A stretch of DNA of 64,000 nucleotides from Cladorhizidae sp. MBARI D1340-BT2 (GCA_028752905.1 JAQNBH010000010.1:11092993-11156992); one strand, 5' to 3'. Shown: positions 10,901-22,209, numbered from the stretch's first letter. The notes: generated by a model from the letters alone, not told the origin. Translations and numbers: made by a program.

Positions 10901-13290
10901 TTATTACATCAGCTTCACCAATAATAGGATGAACTATCCGATACCATAGAATCTCTGCGGGACTTTTCCCACTCACATTTAATGTTAGAAGCCACTAATA
11001 GTAACCCTGTGTACACATGCATCACATATATTGAACCTATATTAACCCTGCATGATGTTTTGTATAATGAACTACACTTAGTGTGTAGGTTTTTCCATGT
11101 GCCGCTCCTTGATGGTGGCTTCTGTTGTATTTGCTTTATGTTTTTAAAAATTGTTGTTTTTTTGCGTTGCTGATTATTTCCATATTCGCAGCATTTGTGT
11201 GTACTCGGAAAGTGGTGGGGGGTTAACCTTGCTATCGGGCAGCAATAAGATTCTCCATGTTAAACCTTTTGACAGAACTGGCATGTGTCAACAATGACTT
11301 AAGGTCAGAGACCAGCAGTCACCGCCTCATAGTAGCTCAACTAGACTGCAGTTTGCACTGCTGGGATTTTCACTTGTACTTATTCTTGCCTCTGTTCAGA
11401 TACCGCCAGACATTTCTTTCTTCATCTTCTAATGCTGCACTTGTCAGTCTTTTTCTCCCTGTGTTCACTCTTGTAGGCATATCTATTGTCAGCTAATGCT
11501 GCTCTCGCTAAGTCTCTGACTTTCCCTGCTCTGCTCTCCCTGGATTTTCTTACTTGGTGTAGTCATCCCTCTCTTTCCTGCTCCCTATTAGACACTTGGT
11601 TGTTCAATATCATCTTAATCAACCTTTTCCCATTGCTGCCCCTCTGCTGCAAAAACTCTATCTTGGACTTGACTTGCATTTCACAGTTGCTGTGTTGCAC
11701 TGCACATGCTCAGTAGTGCGACATACACACACAGACACTAGCATATTATGATAATTGGATGTTCTCATTGGACTGTATTATCGCTTGTGATCAATCCACA
11801 CTTTTGATTTTACAATGTGAAATGTATTTCCTCCTTCCTTGTTTGTTATAATTACCTCCCCCATATCCTGCATGTGGACTGGGATGGTAATTGCTTGGCC
11901 CACCACTCCAGGTGGCTCTTAATCATAAGCTACTCTTCTAAGAAGTGCAGTCTATGGAAGCCTCCTAACTATGGCTTCAGGCTAGCTTTGTTTTGGTTTA
12001 ATCCATAATAGCTGGAGTTCAGCAGGACAATTTCACGGAGCCACTCCTTTTTAAAAATAATTACAGTTTGTCGTGGTAAAATATATGAGTCTGTCCATTT
12101 AATATATGTATGTATGTATGTATGTATATTTTATGTTTGCTTGTTAGTGTAGGCATAGCTAGATATACAGCTATGCTTGCCATTAGGAAAGAAAGTGTGT
12201 ATTGAAATATCTAATTTTTATTACTCTATAAAGTCGTGGGAATTTTGTTGCATTTTTACATACTCAAAAACTATTTGACTCAAGCAAGAAGTTTGGTACG
12301 TAAACTTCTAGGCTTTGTTTCAACAGAACTTGCAGGATACAAAAATCAAGTAGGATGTTTCCTAGATGCTGGAGCTGCTAAAAATGAAGGCCTAATTTAC
12401 TTCAGTCTCTTGTTGATATGGAGGTGGGGTCCTCTCAACTAGTACAGAATAGAGTGGGAAAGTATTAATAATAGAAGACGTGCATTATTAGATGATGATC
12501 ATTCAGCTTTGCTCACTTAGTGTTTCAATATATTCTCTACCCATAACAAGAAATGTATTGTCAGTCAACCATGAATTTTGTCCTGCTTTATGCAATAGAT
12601 ATGAACCTAATTATGGGGGTGGGAAATTCACCGAATTGACTACAATCTGAATATAGACACATATGGTATTATTAGTAACTACCTGTGAGCTTTCTGCTCA
12701 AAATTAGTGGGCAGGTGGCAGTGTACTGGTTTATCTAGGGTAAGAAGTAATTATTGGAGCATCACTGAATGGACATGATCCTGGTTTACTTGATGTAGTG
12801 GAGTTCAAGCCCAGATTGAAGTGTAGTTGTGACACAACAGGTGCTTCTTCAAAGCCATTGTACACATCTCCCCATGCTTGAACACCAATGCCAATTCACT
12901 GATGCTCGTGGAATATCTTACACAAACCAGTGATCTAGCTACTAGCTACTTGGTAGTGAGTTCTGAGCAGAATGCTGACAGATCCGAGCAAAATCTTTGA
13001 CTTCCACTTACCATATTCCCTCAAATAAATTTGTAAGACCGCAACTGGCTGTAGCAAATGTTGTGAGCTTTCCTGCCCTAATGGGCACAGCTGAACACCA
13101 GATAATAATGCTAGCTATGAGTTTGTTTGACTACAGGGGAAGTCTTTGTGAGGGGCTCAAAAAAGCCTCTTAGTAGGTAACTTTTTGCAAAAAATGTTAT
13201 GGACATGTTAAATTCGGAAATTAATTAACGATTGTGAATCATTCGTATTTTTACAGGTGAACATAGAATAAATACATAGAGAGATACAAA
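7992..13290. repeat. Duplicated module B, first copy: about 2.5-kb units in tandem
   Basis: The segment starting GCAGTACTAAG aligns with 37571-41716 over nearly its whole length. Inside it, landmarks repeat about every 2.5 kb: GACCACC(A/G)ATGG at 8127 and 10607; CTCCTTGATG at about 8596 and 11105; CCAGACATTTCTTTC at about 8853 and 11405; CCTCCTTCC at about 9246 and 11829; GAGCTCTCTAGCCC or its variant at about 10205 and 13070. No unit carries a long open frame or a recognised protein. It looks like old tandem duplication of non-coding DNA, or a gene decayed beyond recognition. Confidence 0.75.
11705..12862. other. 1.16-kb segment missing from the second module B
   Basis: Copy 2 runs directly from TGTTGCACTGCACA to CATCTCCCATGC at 41287, whereas copy 1 has about 1.16 kb between these points. 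Short ACAC/CACA homology lies at both edges. The segment contains non-coding unit sequence related to 33.0-34.8 kb and 45.2-45.5 kb. Confidence 0.8.
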
Positions 13291-14095
13291 GAGACAATAC
13301 CAAGTTGATAAGATAGGCACATAATCAACTGTCTGGCCACTTCTTCACCTTTAAGGCTCTTAGCTAGCAACATTAGCCTGACAACACGTTGCTGTAGTTT
13401 CCACTTCTCATCCACAAAACGAACCACTATAAACATTGCTTCACAAACATGGGTTGTTCCATCAAAGATTACAGCTACTGTACTTCTTTCCCATTAATGT
13501 TATTTTTGATGCTGGCAAACTCTTGTTCATGAATAAATGGAATTAATTGGCGTAAATTATTACTGTGAGAGAGTCTGAAGGCATTTTCTTCAAATACTTC
13601 TCTAAAACACTCAATCTTGCTTAGAGGTACTCCAGCGCTTTCAAAAATAATTTCACAACTTTAACTCGAAAGACTCTGACTTCATCGGAAAGATTTTCTC
13701 CAACTGGATGTTTTTCTGCACCATACTTCTTTAACATGTCAGCTACATTTTGATCTTGCACTTTCTTCGAAGCTTTTAGCTTTTTACCACTAGCATGCTT
13801 AGCTGATTTAATATGTTGAAGCAATACACCCCTTTTTAACAGACATAGGCTCTCTACAGCACTCACAAAATATTTTTCTTGATACCACATAGAGATATTC
13901 GTTGGAAAATTCTTTGATCCTTGTTGAAGGGAGAACAGAGGGCTCAGTAGCCAGACCACCCTTATCCCGCTTCAAGCCAGTGGGAGGATTAGTGTATAAT
14001 TTCCTCTTTCTTGACAAGTCTGTTGGTGCAGGACTTCTCATCTTACTCAAAAGACTGGGAACATCATCTGTCCATGTTTCTACAAGGGAAGGAGA
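13291..14095 (-). pseudogene. hAT-like transposase N-terminus with zinc finger, truncated
   Basis: On the minus strand a basic N-terminal region (RSPAPTDLSRKRKLYTNPP) leads to a C2H2/BED-like finger (FCECCREPMSVKKG, then HIKSAKHASGKKL after a frame change), then KYGAEKHPVGENLSDEVRVF, a frame change, CFREVFEENAFRLSHSNNL, and FDGTTHVCEAMFIVV with VRLMLLAKSLKGEEVARQL. This arrangement, a BED-type finger followed by the FDGTTH catalytic region, is what I know from large hAT-like families in sponge genomes. Several frameshifts break it, and it is cut at 13290 where module B begins, so the last two thirds of the protein are missing. Confidence 0.65.
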
Positions 14096-14515
14096 ACCAT
14101 AAAAGAATGCCATAACTAAACCTTGAAATAATATTACCAATCTTTGTATCTTTAATAGTCCTAATGTATAGGAGAGAGGGGAGAGGCACATGCATGATGG
14201 CTTGGACAATAAATTACAACCTGCATCAACTCAACCAGGAGACAACACTTGGTTTTTTTCCTAGCTAATCTCTGAGCTAGTTTATGAATTCCCTTATTAA
14301 CTCTATCTAGCAAGATGATCTAGCTAGCTACACATCGGAAATAATTCGTGTTCAAAACCAATAATTGTTTTAATTGCCTTCATTGCTATATAGCTAGAGA
14401 TTAGCATCATCCGCTGTGTAGAAACTTCCTGAGCCACAGGAAAGCTTCCACATCCATCTGTCCGTGTTTGTACAAGGGAAGGACAGCCACAAAAGTATGC
14501 CACTAACTAAACCAT
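14040..14515. repeat. Local direct duplication of about 75 bp
   Basis: CATCTGTCCATGTTTCTACA and CAAGGGAAGGAGAACC near 14066-14115 recur as CATCTGTCCGTGTTTGTACA and CAAGGGAAGGACAGCC near 14455-14510, with the downstream ACTAAACC(T/A)TGAA also shared. The left copy lies in the transposase remnant, so the right copy was probably duplicated out of it. Confidence 0.7.
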
Positions 14516-15936
14516 GAAGATTGCCTTTGAGATCTAGAAGCTTCATTGGGCATACTATATACAATGGATCACTTGAGATAATATATATAGCTGTGAGAGA
14601 GGTATAGCTACAAACCTTATCTGTAGCTAGAACTACTGCATTGTATGATTGAAGGAAAGAAATCATAAGATTTACCACTAACTTTCTAAGCGCCCACAGC
14701 TTAGGTTACCGGTTTTCAATACAGCTCTAGTGGTGAAAGAAGCTATAGCTACAAACCACAGTTTTATTTGTAGATGCATTGATCGGGGTTGGGGTCAAGG
14801 AAGTGATTAAAAACTACAATTCCAGCTGCTAAAGCACTCCCTGAAGCACACAGATTTAGATTGTCTAGCTATGGAGGTGTGATAAATGTGGTAATAGTTG
14901 TCATGTGGATTTTGTGCACATGTGCACACTATTTTCATGGTGTATGTATCAATGAATGTATGTATTTACAGTACTTTCACATGTAAAAAATCCGTCTTAA
15001 TTAAATAATTTGGGATTACTAGAAATGAATGCAAGGCATTGTGTGGCGAGAGGGAACGTACAAAAAATACATCATTGCTCTAAGTACTACTGCAAGCATA
15101 GCTGCAGGCCTAGCACTATACACTGATCAGTAAATCATCAGATTGGATTGTAATATATATAGAGAATTAGTATATTTTTCACAGTCTCCAAGGAGTATCA
15201 GCCATTTCCATTTTCAACTTTGACGATCATTTACATTTTAGCAAACACTACAGTGTGCTGATCAATAGGGTGGCTAAGTCAGAATGAAACTTTACCTTAG
15301 CCTAAGGAAGCTTCTCCAGCATGGACAGCTGTGCTTCTCTCACAATTATTTTTAATAACATCGTCTTTCCCCCCAAATCTCAGTTCTCTTTGATCTGCTG
15401 TTTAAGAAAGGCTTTGACCTTTCTATCTCTCCTTTTCTGAAGTTTATTTTCTTTATCAAATGAAACAGCTAGCTGTTCTTCTTAAAAGATTTGGAATCTG
15501 CAGCTGTGGGTATTAATTAGTGTGCACATTATGCAAGCATCTGCATGACAACTAGTTCCAAATTAATCACACTTCCATAGACAGCTAAATTTGTGGGCTT
15601 AGAAGAGTGCTGTAGTAGCTTCATAGTTGCCAACCATCCAGGGATGCCCTGGAAGGGATTTGACCCAGGGAACAATTACCTTTGCCCAGGGATTTATGGG
15701 CATATCTCTATAATACTTGTTGCTGCATGTATATATATAATATATAAACAAGTGCTAATCATAAATGTCCCAAATCACAAGACTCCTTGTTAATATGACA
15801 TATTGACAAACACTGCATGAAACTGCATCATGATTATTTGACTCCGGCCAGCATTTTATAGTTAGGTCACAGTATAGGATCAAGTTATGCCCATTACATC
15901 ATCTGTTGTATTGATTTCTCAGTAGCTGGAGGAGGA
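14116..15936. other. No recognisable gene apart from the local duplicate
   Basis: AT-rich sequence with short GCTAGCTA and TATATA runs. Open frames are short and match nothing I know. Confidence 0.5.
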
Positions 15937-17160
15937 TTGTGCAATGTAAAATACCACATGGAAAGTAAACACCACAAGGGTGGTGCTAAATCTTTTACTA
16001 ATCAAAAGCATCGTGACTTATGTGAAAAGAAGCAATCACTCAATAAACAAGTTACTGCAGCCGAATTGTATTTCACAACCTTCATATTATATATAGCTGA
16101 GCATAACATGGCATTTTCTACTGCATACCACTTTACAAAACAAAATGTTTCCTGACAGCAACATTTTAATGGATTTGCTTGTGCAAGGACGAAGAGACAA
16201 CCCATCATAAAGGCTGCTCTTGCTCCTGTGCTTAAAAATCAAGTAATTGAGAGGTTTTTTTTTGCAATGATCAAAATTTGCAAAAGTTATTTGCCATAAT
16301 GGTAGTGCGTATTGTGCCAGCTCACAATTCTTAGCAATGTCCATCTGCCTCTGTACAAGCTCTGTTTAATGCTTTATCAGAATTATAATATCACATGGTC
16401 TAACGCAATTGGTTACACCAGATGCAGCTTCAGTATGGACAGGAAAAATAATTCTGTCTTAAGTAGAATTAAAGAAAGAATCCAAATATCTTCAGTCTTG
16501 GTTCCACATGCCATCTTGATGCCCTCTGTGCTACTGCAGGCTAAAACAAACTACCAGGGTCAGTTGATAACCTTCCAATCGATATTTCTTATCACTTCAA
16601 ATATTCAGCAGAAAGATGGACTGAATATATACTCAGTAATAGAAGCCGAGTTTGATGATATAAAATCATAAAGATTTTAAAGCACTCTACCACTTGCGGG
16701 CTCAGTTTGGAATGTTGCAATTAAATGGCTTGTGGAGAAATGGCCTGCTCCTTATACTTACTTTGACCTCGAAGCTGATGGTCAAATGCTAATGAGCATG
16801 TTCACTGAATTAACAAATGGTTAAAGGATCCACTTATATACAACACTCTTTTGCCATTTGAATCATTTGCTTTAAAATATCACAACAAATTTTCTACAGT
16901 CTTGCAGAGTGCAAGTCATATTGGTCTGCTCCATTTAGACATCTTTATCTTGCTTCATGAATTGATCAGTAGTTTTATCACACCTGGAGTTATTAGGCGC
17001 TAAAACTTGAGTGCCTGTTCAAGTGCATGTTTGGAAATTGAATTTTGTTAAGATTCCTTAAAGTTTATTCTCCAATCGTGCGCTTCACCACACTCAAGTT
17101 GTGTCAAGTGTTGCAAGAATTGCTCTCAGTTCTACAAACCTATGCATTGTATACTTGGCT
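15937..17160 (+). pseudogene. hAT transposase, decayed
   Basis: Pieces in order: YHMESKHHKGGAKSF, QVTAAELYFTTFI, AEHNMAFSTAYHFTK; FACARTKRQPIIKAALAP in the next frame; NITWSNAIGYT and KNNSVLSRIKE; and then ILKHSTTCGLSLE near 16672, where a functional protein would have HSTTRWLSLE. The HSTTRWLSL-like segment and the preceding V(I)GYxSDSA-like segment mark hAT transposases. Later pieces (LPFESFALKYHNKFSTVLQ, ASHIGLLHLDI) continue in a shifted frame to about 17000. Many stops and frame changes show it is dead. Confidence 0.7.
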
Positions 17161-17324
17161 AACAAAATGCAAGCACAGCCATCGCATTGATTTGATTTGA
17201 TTTGCAATGACCAACTAAGTTACTAACTAACTATATACTAATACTAACTAACACACTTATAAATAAAAATTCACAAATAATAATTTTTTATTGCACAGGT
17301 AGGAGGATAGGGTGATTTGGGTAA

Positions 17325-17357
17325 TGGTTCCAAAAAGGTTGGGAACCACTGATTTAG
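17325..17357 (+). repeat. hAT-like terminal inverted repeat
   Basis: AAAAAGGTTGGGAACCACTG is the reverse complement of CAGTGGTTCCCAACCTTTTT, a common hAT end. It lies about 200 bp after the transposase remnant at 15937-17160 and is a plausible right end. I did not find the partner end on the left. Confidence 0.55.
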
Positions 17358-17479
17358 TGCTTGGCATCATCCCACGATCCAGTAGCTTCTTTAGGCTCAG
17401 GTAAAGCTTCTACTTTCCATCTATTTAAGAGATAATAAGTGACAAGAATGAGTTCCATTCTAATAATTATAGCCACACT

Positions 17480-17690
17480 ATTCATCTACTCGCTCTAAAT
17501 ATGGCAGTTTGCTAAACCGGAAATGCTTTTATTAAAATCACCTTCTCAATAACCAACTTCAATTTTTATTCACTCGACGTTTCAACTAGATGCTCTAGTC
17601 TTCATCAGGTAATGAGACGCTAAGGCTCACATGAGCCTGTTATATATATACCTGTAGCCAGCTATCCACCATGTGCCAGTACATGCCCTA
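17480..17690 (-). mobile_element. Penelope-like terminal repeat, unit 1
   Basis: On the minus strand it reads GCATGTGCTAGGGCATGTAC, GCTACAGGTATATATATAAC, CTCATGTGAGCCTTAGCGTC and CCTGATGAAG, ending TTATTGAGAAGGTGA. The same landmarks in the same order occur at 52800-52995 after a second Penelope unit. It lies just beyond the TAA tract in both. This corresponds to the pseudo-LTR of Penelope-like elements. Confidence 0.65.
17576..17608 (-). ncRNA. Hammerhead-ribozyme-like core
   Basis: On the minus strand CTGATGA (17602-17608) is followed by a perfect 6-bp stem ACTAGA/TCTAGT (17594-17599 with 17585-17590) closed by a 3-nt loop, then GAAACGTC (17576-17583). CTGATGA, stem II and GAAA are the conserved hammerhead core, and GTC is a usual cleavage triplet. 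Hammerheads in Penelope-like terminal repeats are established. Stem I here shows only weak pairing and stem III is minimal, so activity is uncertain. Confidence 0.5.
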
Positions 17691-17699
17691 GCACATGCA

Positions 17700-18036
17700 C
17701 CAGATGTACAATATATATATATATATATATATAAATAAACAAATAAAAATAAAAATAAATAAATAAAATTAAATGAAAAATAAAAATGTATATACATAAA
17801 TAATAATAAACACACAAATAAATAAAACAACAATTACACATACACATATAATAATAATAATAACAACAACGACGACAACAAAAACAACAACAACAATCAT
17901 AATAAATTTTAAATAATAAACAGATAATAAATAAATAAAAGTAATAATGATATAAATGTAATAAAATAAAATAATAATAATAATAATAATAATAAAATAA
18001 AAAAATATTAATAATAAACAAAACAAAAAATACATA
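17700..18036. repeat. AT-rich and AAT microsatellite, left part of a split tract
   Basis: TA repeats near 17712-17731, then AATA/AAT/AAC variants and a clean AAT run near 17971-17993. The tract belongs with 20905-21420; the two are separated by the segment that carries the retrotransposon. Confidence 0.85.
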
Positions 18037-18053
18037 AAACTGAAAGTTCGTCC

Positions 18054-18281
18054 ACCGCTGCCACCAATTGTTGGGGCAAAAGGTAATAACGATAGCTGCC
18101 ACCAGAGTTCTGCCGCACTTATCTACCCGACCAAGGAGAGGTTCAAACCCCAAGGTATCTATCTACACAGAGTTTAGGCTGTAAGTAGGTTATTGGATAA
18201 AATAGAGATTGTACAGAACTGCACTAGCCCAGCTGGGTTGGGGTTAAATACCCCCCCCCCCCCCCCGCCCGCTGGCTCACA
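18054..18281 (-). repeat. Candidate LTR with primer-site-like sequence
   Basis: On the minus strand a 213-bp segment starts TGTGAGCCAGCG (18281) and ends CCCCAACA (18069), the TG...CA form of an LTR. It contains TATTTAA and is followed by TGGTGGCAGCGGTGG, resembling Gypsy primer-binding regions. A 16-nt C run (18251-18266, G on this strand) lies near its start. No matching second LTR is visible, and a microsatellite follows where gag should be. Confidence 0.4.
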
Positions 18282-18325
18282 AGAAATGACTATATATGGT
18301 AAAACTAAGATGATACAAGATTAGC

Positions 18326-20816
18326 ATGTGGATATCCTTGGCCTCAGCTGTGAACAACCAACTAAGAGAGGAGGTTGACCCTCTGCCTAGATCAAGGCTG
18401 AGCGCTAGGAATGTTCGGCCTTTTCCGTTGAACTCGCTGAACCCGGAGAGTCGTTTGGCTACCAGAGTATCCATGAAGCTTGAGGAAGGGGACTTTAAAG
18501 GAGCTGTTAGGTTGGCCAGCTCTGAGGACACCCTGGCCCCAGTGGGTGATGCTACTTTCGAAGCTCTCCAGGAGAGACACCTGCCACCGCACCCTGACTC
18601 CTCCTTCACGCCCCCTGAGGAAGACCATCCCATCATTGAGGTATCTGAGGAGGAGGTTTTACGGGCTATCCTTTCTTTTAAAAATGGTTCCGCTGGAGGT
18701 CCTGATGGCCTCTCACCCCAACACCTAAAGGACATGTTAAAAGTGGATGGAAGTCGTCTTGCGCTCCTCCCTGCCCTCACAAATTTTGTTGAGCTGATTC
18801 TCGATGGCAGGACCCCTACAGCCTTCCGTTCGTACTTCTTTGGAGCTAACTTGACTGCTCTACAGAAGAAGCATGGGGGTGTCCGACCGATTGCCGTCGG
18901 GTGCACCTTGCGTCGACTAGTGGCCAAGGTAGCTGGGAGTAAGGTTGTGGGAGCGATGAGTGATCTCTTAGCACCACGACAGCTAGGTTATGGAGTCAGA
19001 AAAGGGTCAGAAGCCGCTGTTCATGCAGCTAGGTTGTACCTGAATAATCTTGGTACTGGCAATGTGGTCTTGAAGTTAGATTTCAAGAACGCATTCAATG
19101 CAATTCGCAGAGACAAAATGTTGGATGCAGTCCTTGCACATACACCTGAGCTACACCCTTTCGTCTATTCAGCATACTCATCACCATCAACACTTTTCTG
19201 GGGAGACAAAATCATTCTGTCCTCTGAAGGTGTCCAACAAGGAGATCCTCTGGGGCCACTCCTTTTCTGTCTCTGTGTTCACCATATGGGTACTAAGCTG
19301 AGCTCTGAATTCTCTATGTTCTACCTTGACGATGTCACCTTAGGTGGAAGTGTAGTTGACCTTAAACATGATTTAGATGTGATTGAGCGAGAGGGTTGTG
19401 CAATTGGTTTACAGTTAAATCGGAGCAAATCAGAGATTATTTGCGAAGACACGAATACCCTACACTCCATCCTTCCCTTTCTACAGGGAGCCCAAGTGGT
19501 GAACCCCCACCAGTCAAGTGTTTTAGGTTCTTCAATTGGAGATGTGACATCAATTTCCGGCACCCTAACTTCACAATCGGCCTTACTGAAAAGGATAGGT
19601 GACAGACTCCAACATTTCTCTTCGCATGATGCACTCCTTCTCCTGAAGCATTCCTTTTCCCTCCCCAAACTCCTCTACAACCTAAGGACTTCACTGCTTC
19701 CTTTCTCCTGCTTTGCAGGACTACGACAAGTTGCTAAAGTCAATTGTAGCAGACATCACCAATATCAATTTCAAGGAAGATGACCCGGTTTGGAGACAAG
19801 CTACCCTTCCTGTTAAGTTGGGAGGCTTGGGTATCAGGTGTGCTGTGGACATCGCCCCTTCTGCTTTTTTGAGCTCAGTACTGGCCTCCTCCACCCTTGT
19901 CAAATGCATAGTCCTTCCTCATCTTCAAGACTCTCCACTTCCGTATTTGGATGATGCTAAAGACCATTGGTCGGAAGGTTTTGATGGAGACCCTCGTGAA
20001 GGCGAGGCCCAACATAGACAGAAGGCCTGGGACTTGGCCAAGGCCTCTGCTTTAGCTGATTCACTGCTAGAGTCAGCTACAGACACAAAAGCCAGAGCCC
20101 GTCTGCTTGCATCTAGAGCTAAAGAGTCAGGGGCATGGCTGAATGTGTTGCCCATTTCTTCACTTGGCCTACGTATGAGTGATGACACCATCAGGATAGC
20201 AGTTGGCCTCCGCCTGGGAGCTCCCCTGTGCAGACCCCACACCTGTCATCATTGTGGTGTTGCCGTGGACAGCCTAGGCTTACATGGTCTAAGCTGTCGC
20301 AGAAGTGAAGGCCGTCACCACCGTCACGCTGCAATGAATGATATTGTCCACAGGGCACTTGCCTCAGCCAAAGTGCCTTCTCGGCTGGAGCCTTCTGGTC
20401 TTTATCGCTCGGATGGAAAGCGACCAGATGGCGTAACAGTGGTGCCGTGGATGAGAGGGAAGTTGCTAGTGTGGGACGCGACATGCCCTGATACGTTTGC
20501 CCATTCATATGCTTCCAATGCCACCAGTAAGGCAGGGGCAGTTGCAGCTTTGGCAGAGGAGAAGAAGAAGGCCAAATATTCCCACCTGGACCCATCCCAT
20601 GTCTTCAGCCCTATTGCCATCGAGACTTCTGGGGTTTTCGGTCCCATGACTCTGACACTCCTGAAAGATCTTGGCCGCCGACTAGCCCGGATTACGGGTC
20701 AGGAGAGTTCTACCACCTTCCTCATCCAGAGGCTCTCTGTTGCTGTACAACGTGGTAATGCGGCCTCAGTGTTGGGATCGGCTGATATGTCAACCGCTAC
20801 TGACTTCTTCAACTAG
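18326..20816 (+). pseudogene. Non-LTR retrotransposon ORF: RT plus restriction-like endonuclease, one frameshift
   Basis: The first 470 or so residues hold an RT: GGPDG (about 124-128), RPIAVG (187-192), LDFKNAFNAI (251-260), GVQQGDPLGP (302-311) and the catalytic YLDD (333-336). A single-base loss near 19690-19695 shifts the frame; the second part runs to the stop at 20814-20816. It has a zinc-binding pattern C-x2-C-x9-H-x3-C (HCGVAVDSLGLHGLSC region), RHHRHAAMND, then KRPDG and LLVWDATCPD, the RPD...D layout of the PD-(D/E)XK endonuclease in R2/R4/CRE-type elements. Apart from the frameshift the protein looks intact, so the copy is young. Nothing upstream of 18326 resembles the N-terminal DNA-binding part, so the 5' end may be truncated. 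Its GC content is higher than that of its surroundings. Confidence 0.8.
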
Positions 20817-20904
20817 TATCATTACTTCAACTTATATAAATTAATTGTATAACTATCAATTGATTATTATATAACTAGCATGTGCTAAAAAAAAACTTAA
20901 AAAA

Positions 20905-21420
<516 letters not shown>

Positions 21421-21429
21421 TAATTGAAA

Positions 21430-22209
21430 TGTAATTATGATGATCGTGGCTTCAAGTTCAGGCTCTTCAGAGTAGCTCCCCAGCAGCCAGGCAAGTCCAT
21501 TCCACAGTCTCGATTGAACCACTCACACTTTGGTGCTAAGCCGATGTGCAATGCCTCCTTCACTAGCAGTTCCTTCTGTCTTCTGGCCTGGTCCAAGATG
21601 GTGACTTCCTCCCACAAAATAGGATGTCCATTATCCCATGCATGCTCAGCAATTGTAGACTTCTCTTTATGACACTTTCTACAGGCATCATGATGTTCTT
21701 TCACTCAAGTCTCCAGTCTTCTGATCGTCTCTCCTATGTAGTATTTCCCACAGCTACAAGGGATGTGGTACACAACACATGAGTGCATTTTTTGCTGGTA
21801 AAACATCCTTCACTCTGCTCAGTTGTGTCCTCAGAGTTCTTCCCGATCTGTAGACGACTTTGATGTTGAACTTCCTACAGATCCCCCTAATGTCTTCGTT
21901 CATCCCTGCTGCATAAGGAGTCACTATCAGAGGATCCTTCTTTTTAGACCCTTCATTGCCTGTACTGGTGTATTCATCTTCCTTTCTGCGTTTATATATT
22001 TCTGCAGACGAAAGGTTGATGAAGGCTTGTTCTCGATGAAGACCTTATTCAAATGATGTTCTTCCTTCCAAAAATCCTCCTTCTCAGTCACCTTCTGGTT
22101 CTATCATACAAGCTCTTCACCACTCCTCTTTTGACGTGGATAGGATGATAAGATCTATAATCATACCGTCTGTAGACGGTTGCAGTCAGACTTCCATCTT
22201 CCTTTCTGT
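21430..22209 (-). pseudogene. Penelope-like element C-terminus with GIY-YIG domain, unit 1
   Basis: On the minus strand it starts RKEDGSLTATVYR, then EKEDFWKEEHHLNKVFI, VVYHIPCSCGKYYIGETIRR (GIY-YIG nuclease core, about 21710-21780), CRKCHKEKSTIAEHAWDNGH and NRDCGMDLPGCW. Penelope-like elements join this nuclease to a telomerase-related RT. The RT part is absent: similarity to the second unit begins abruptly at ACAGAAAGG (22201-22209). Stops and frame changes interrupt the left half. A TAA tract follows directly. Confidence 0.8.

Noticed and set aside
17627..18153. 163-codon minus-strand frame
   Set aside because: It is mostly AAT microsatellite, with its start in the LTR-like segment.
18120..18160. 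GGTTCAAACCCC resembling a tRNA B box
   Set aside because: No A box or cloverleaf can be drawn around it; it fits inside the LTR-like segment.
18277..18927. 216-codon minus-strand frame
   Set aside because: It lies antisense to the RT ORF and has no motif of its own.
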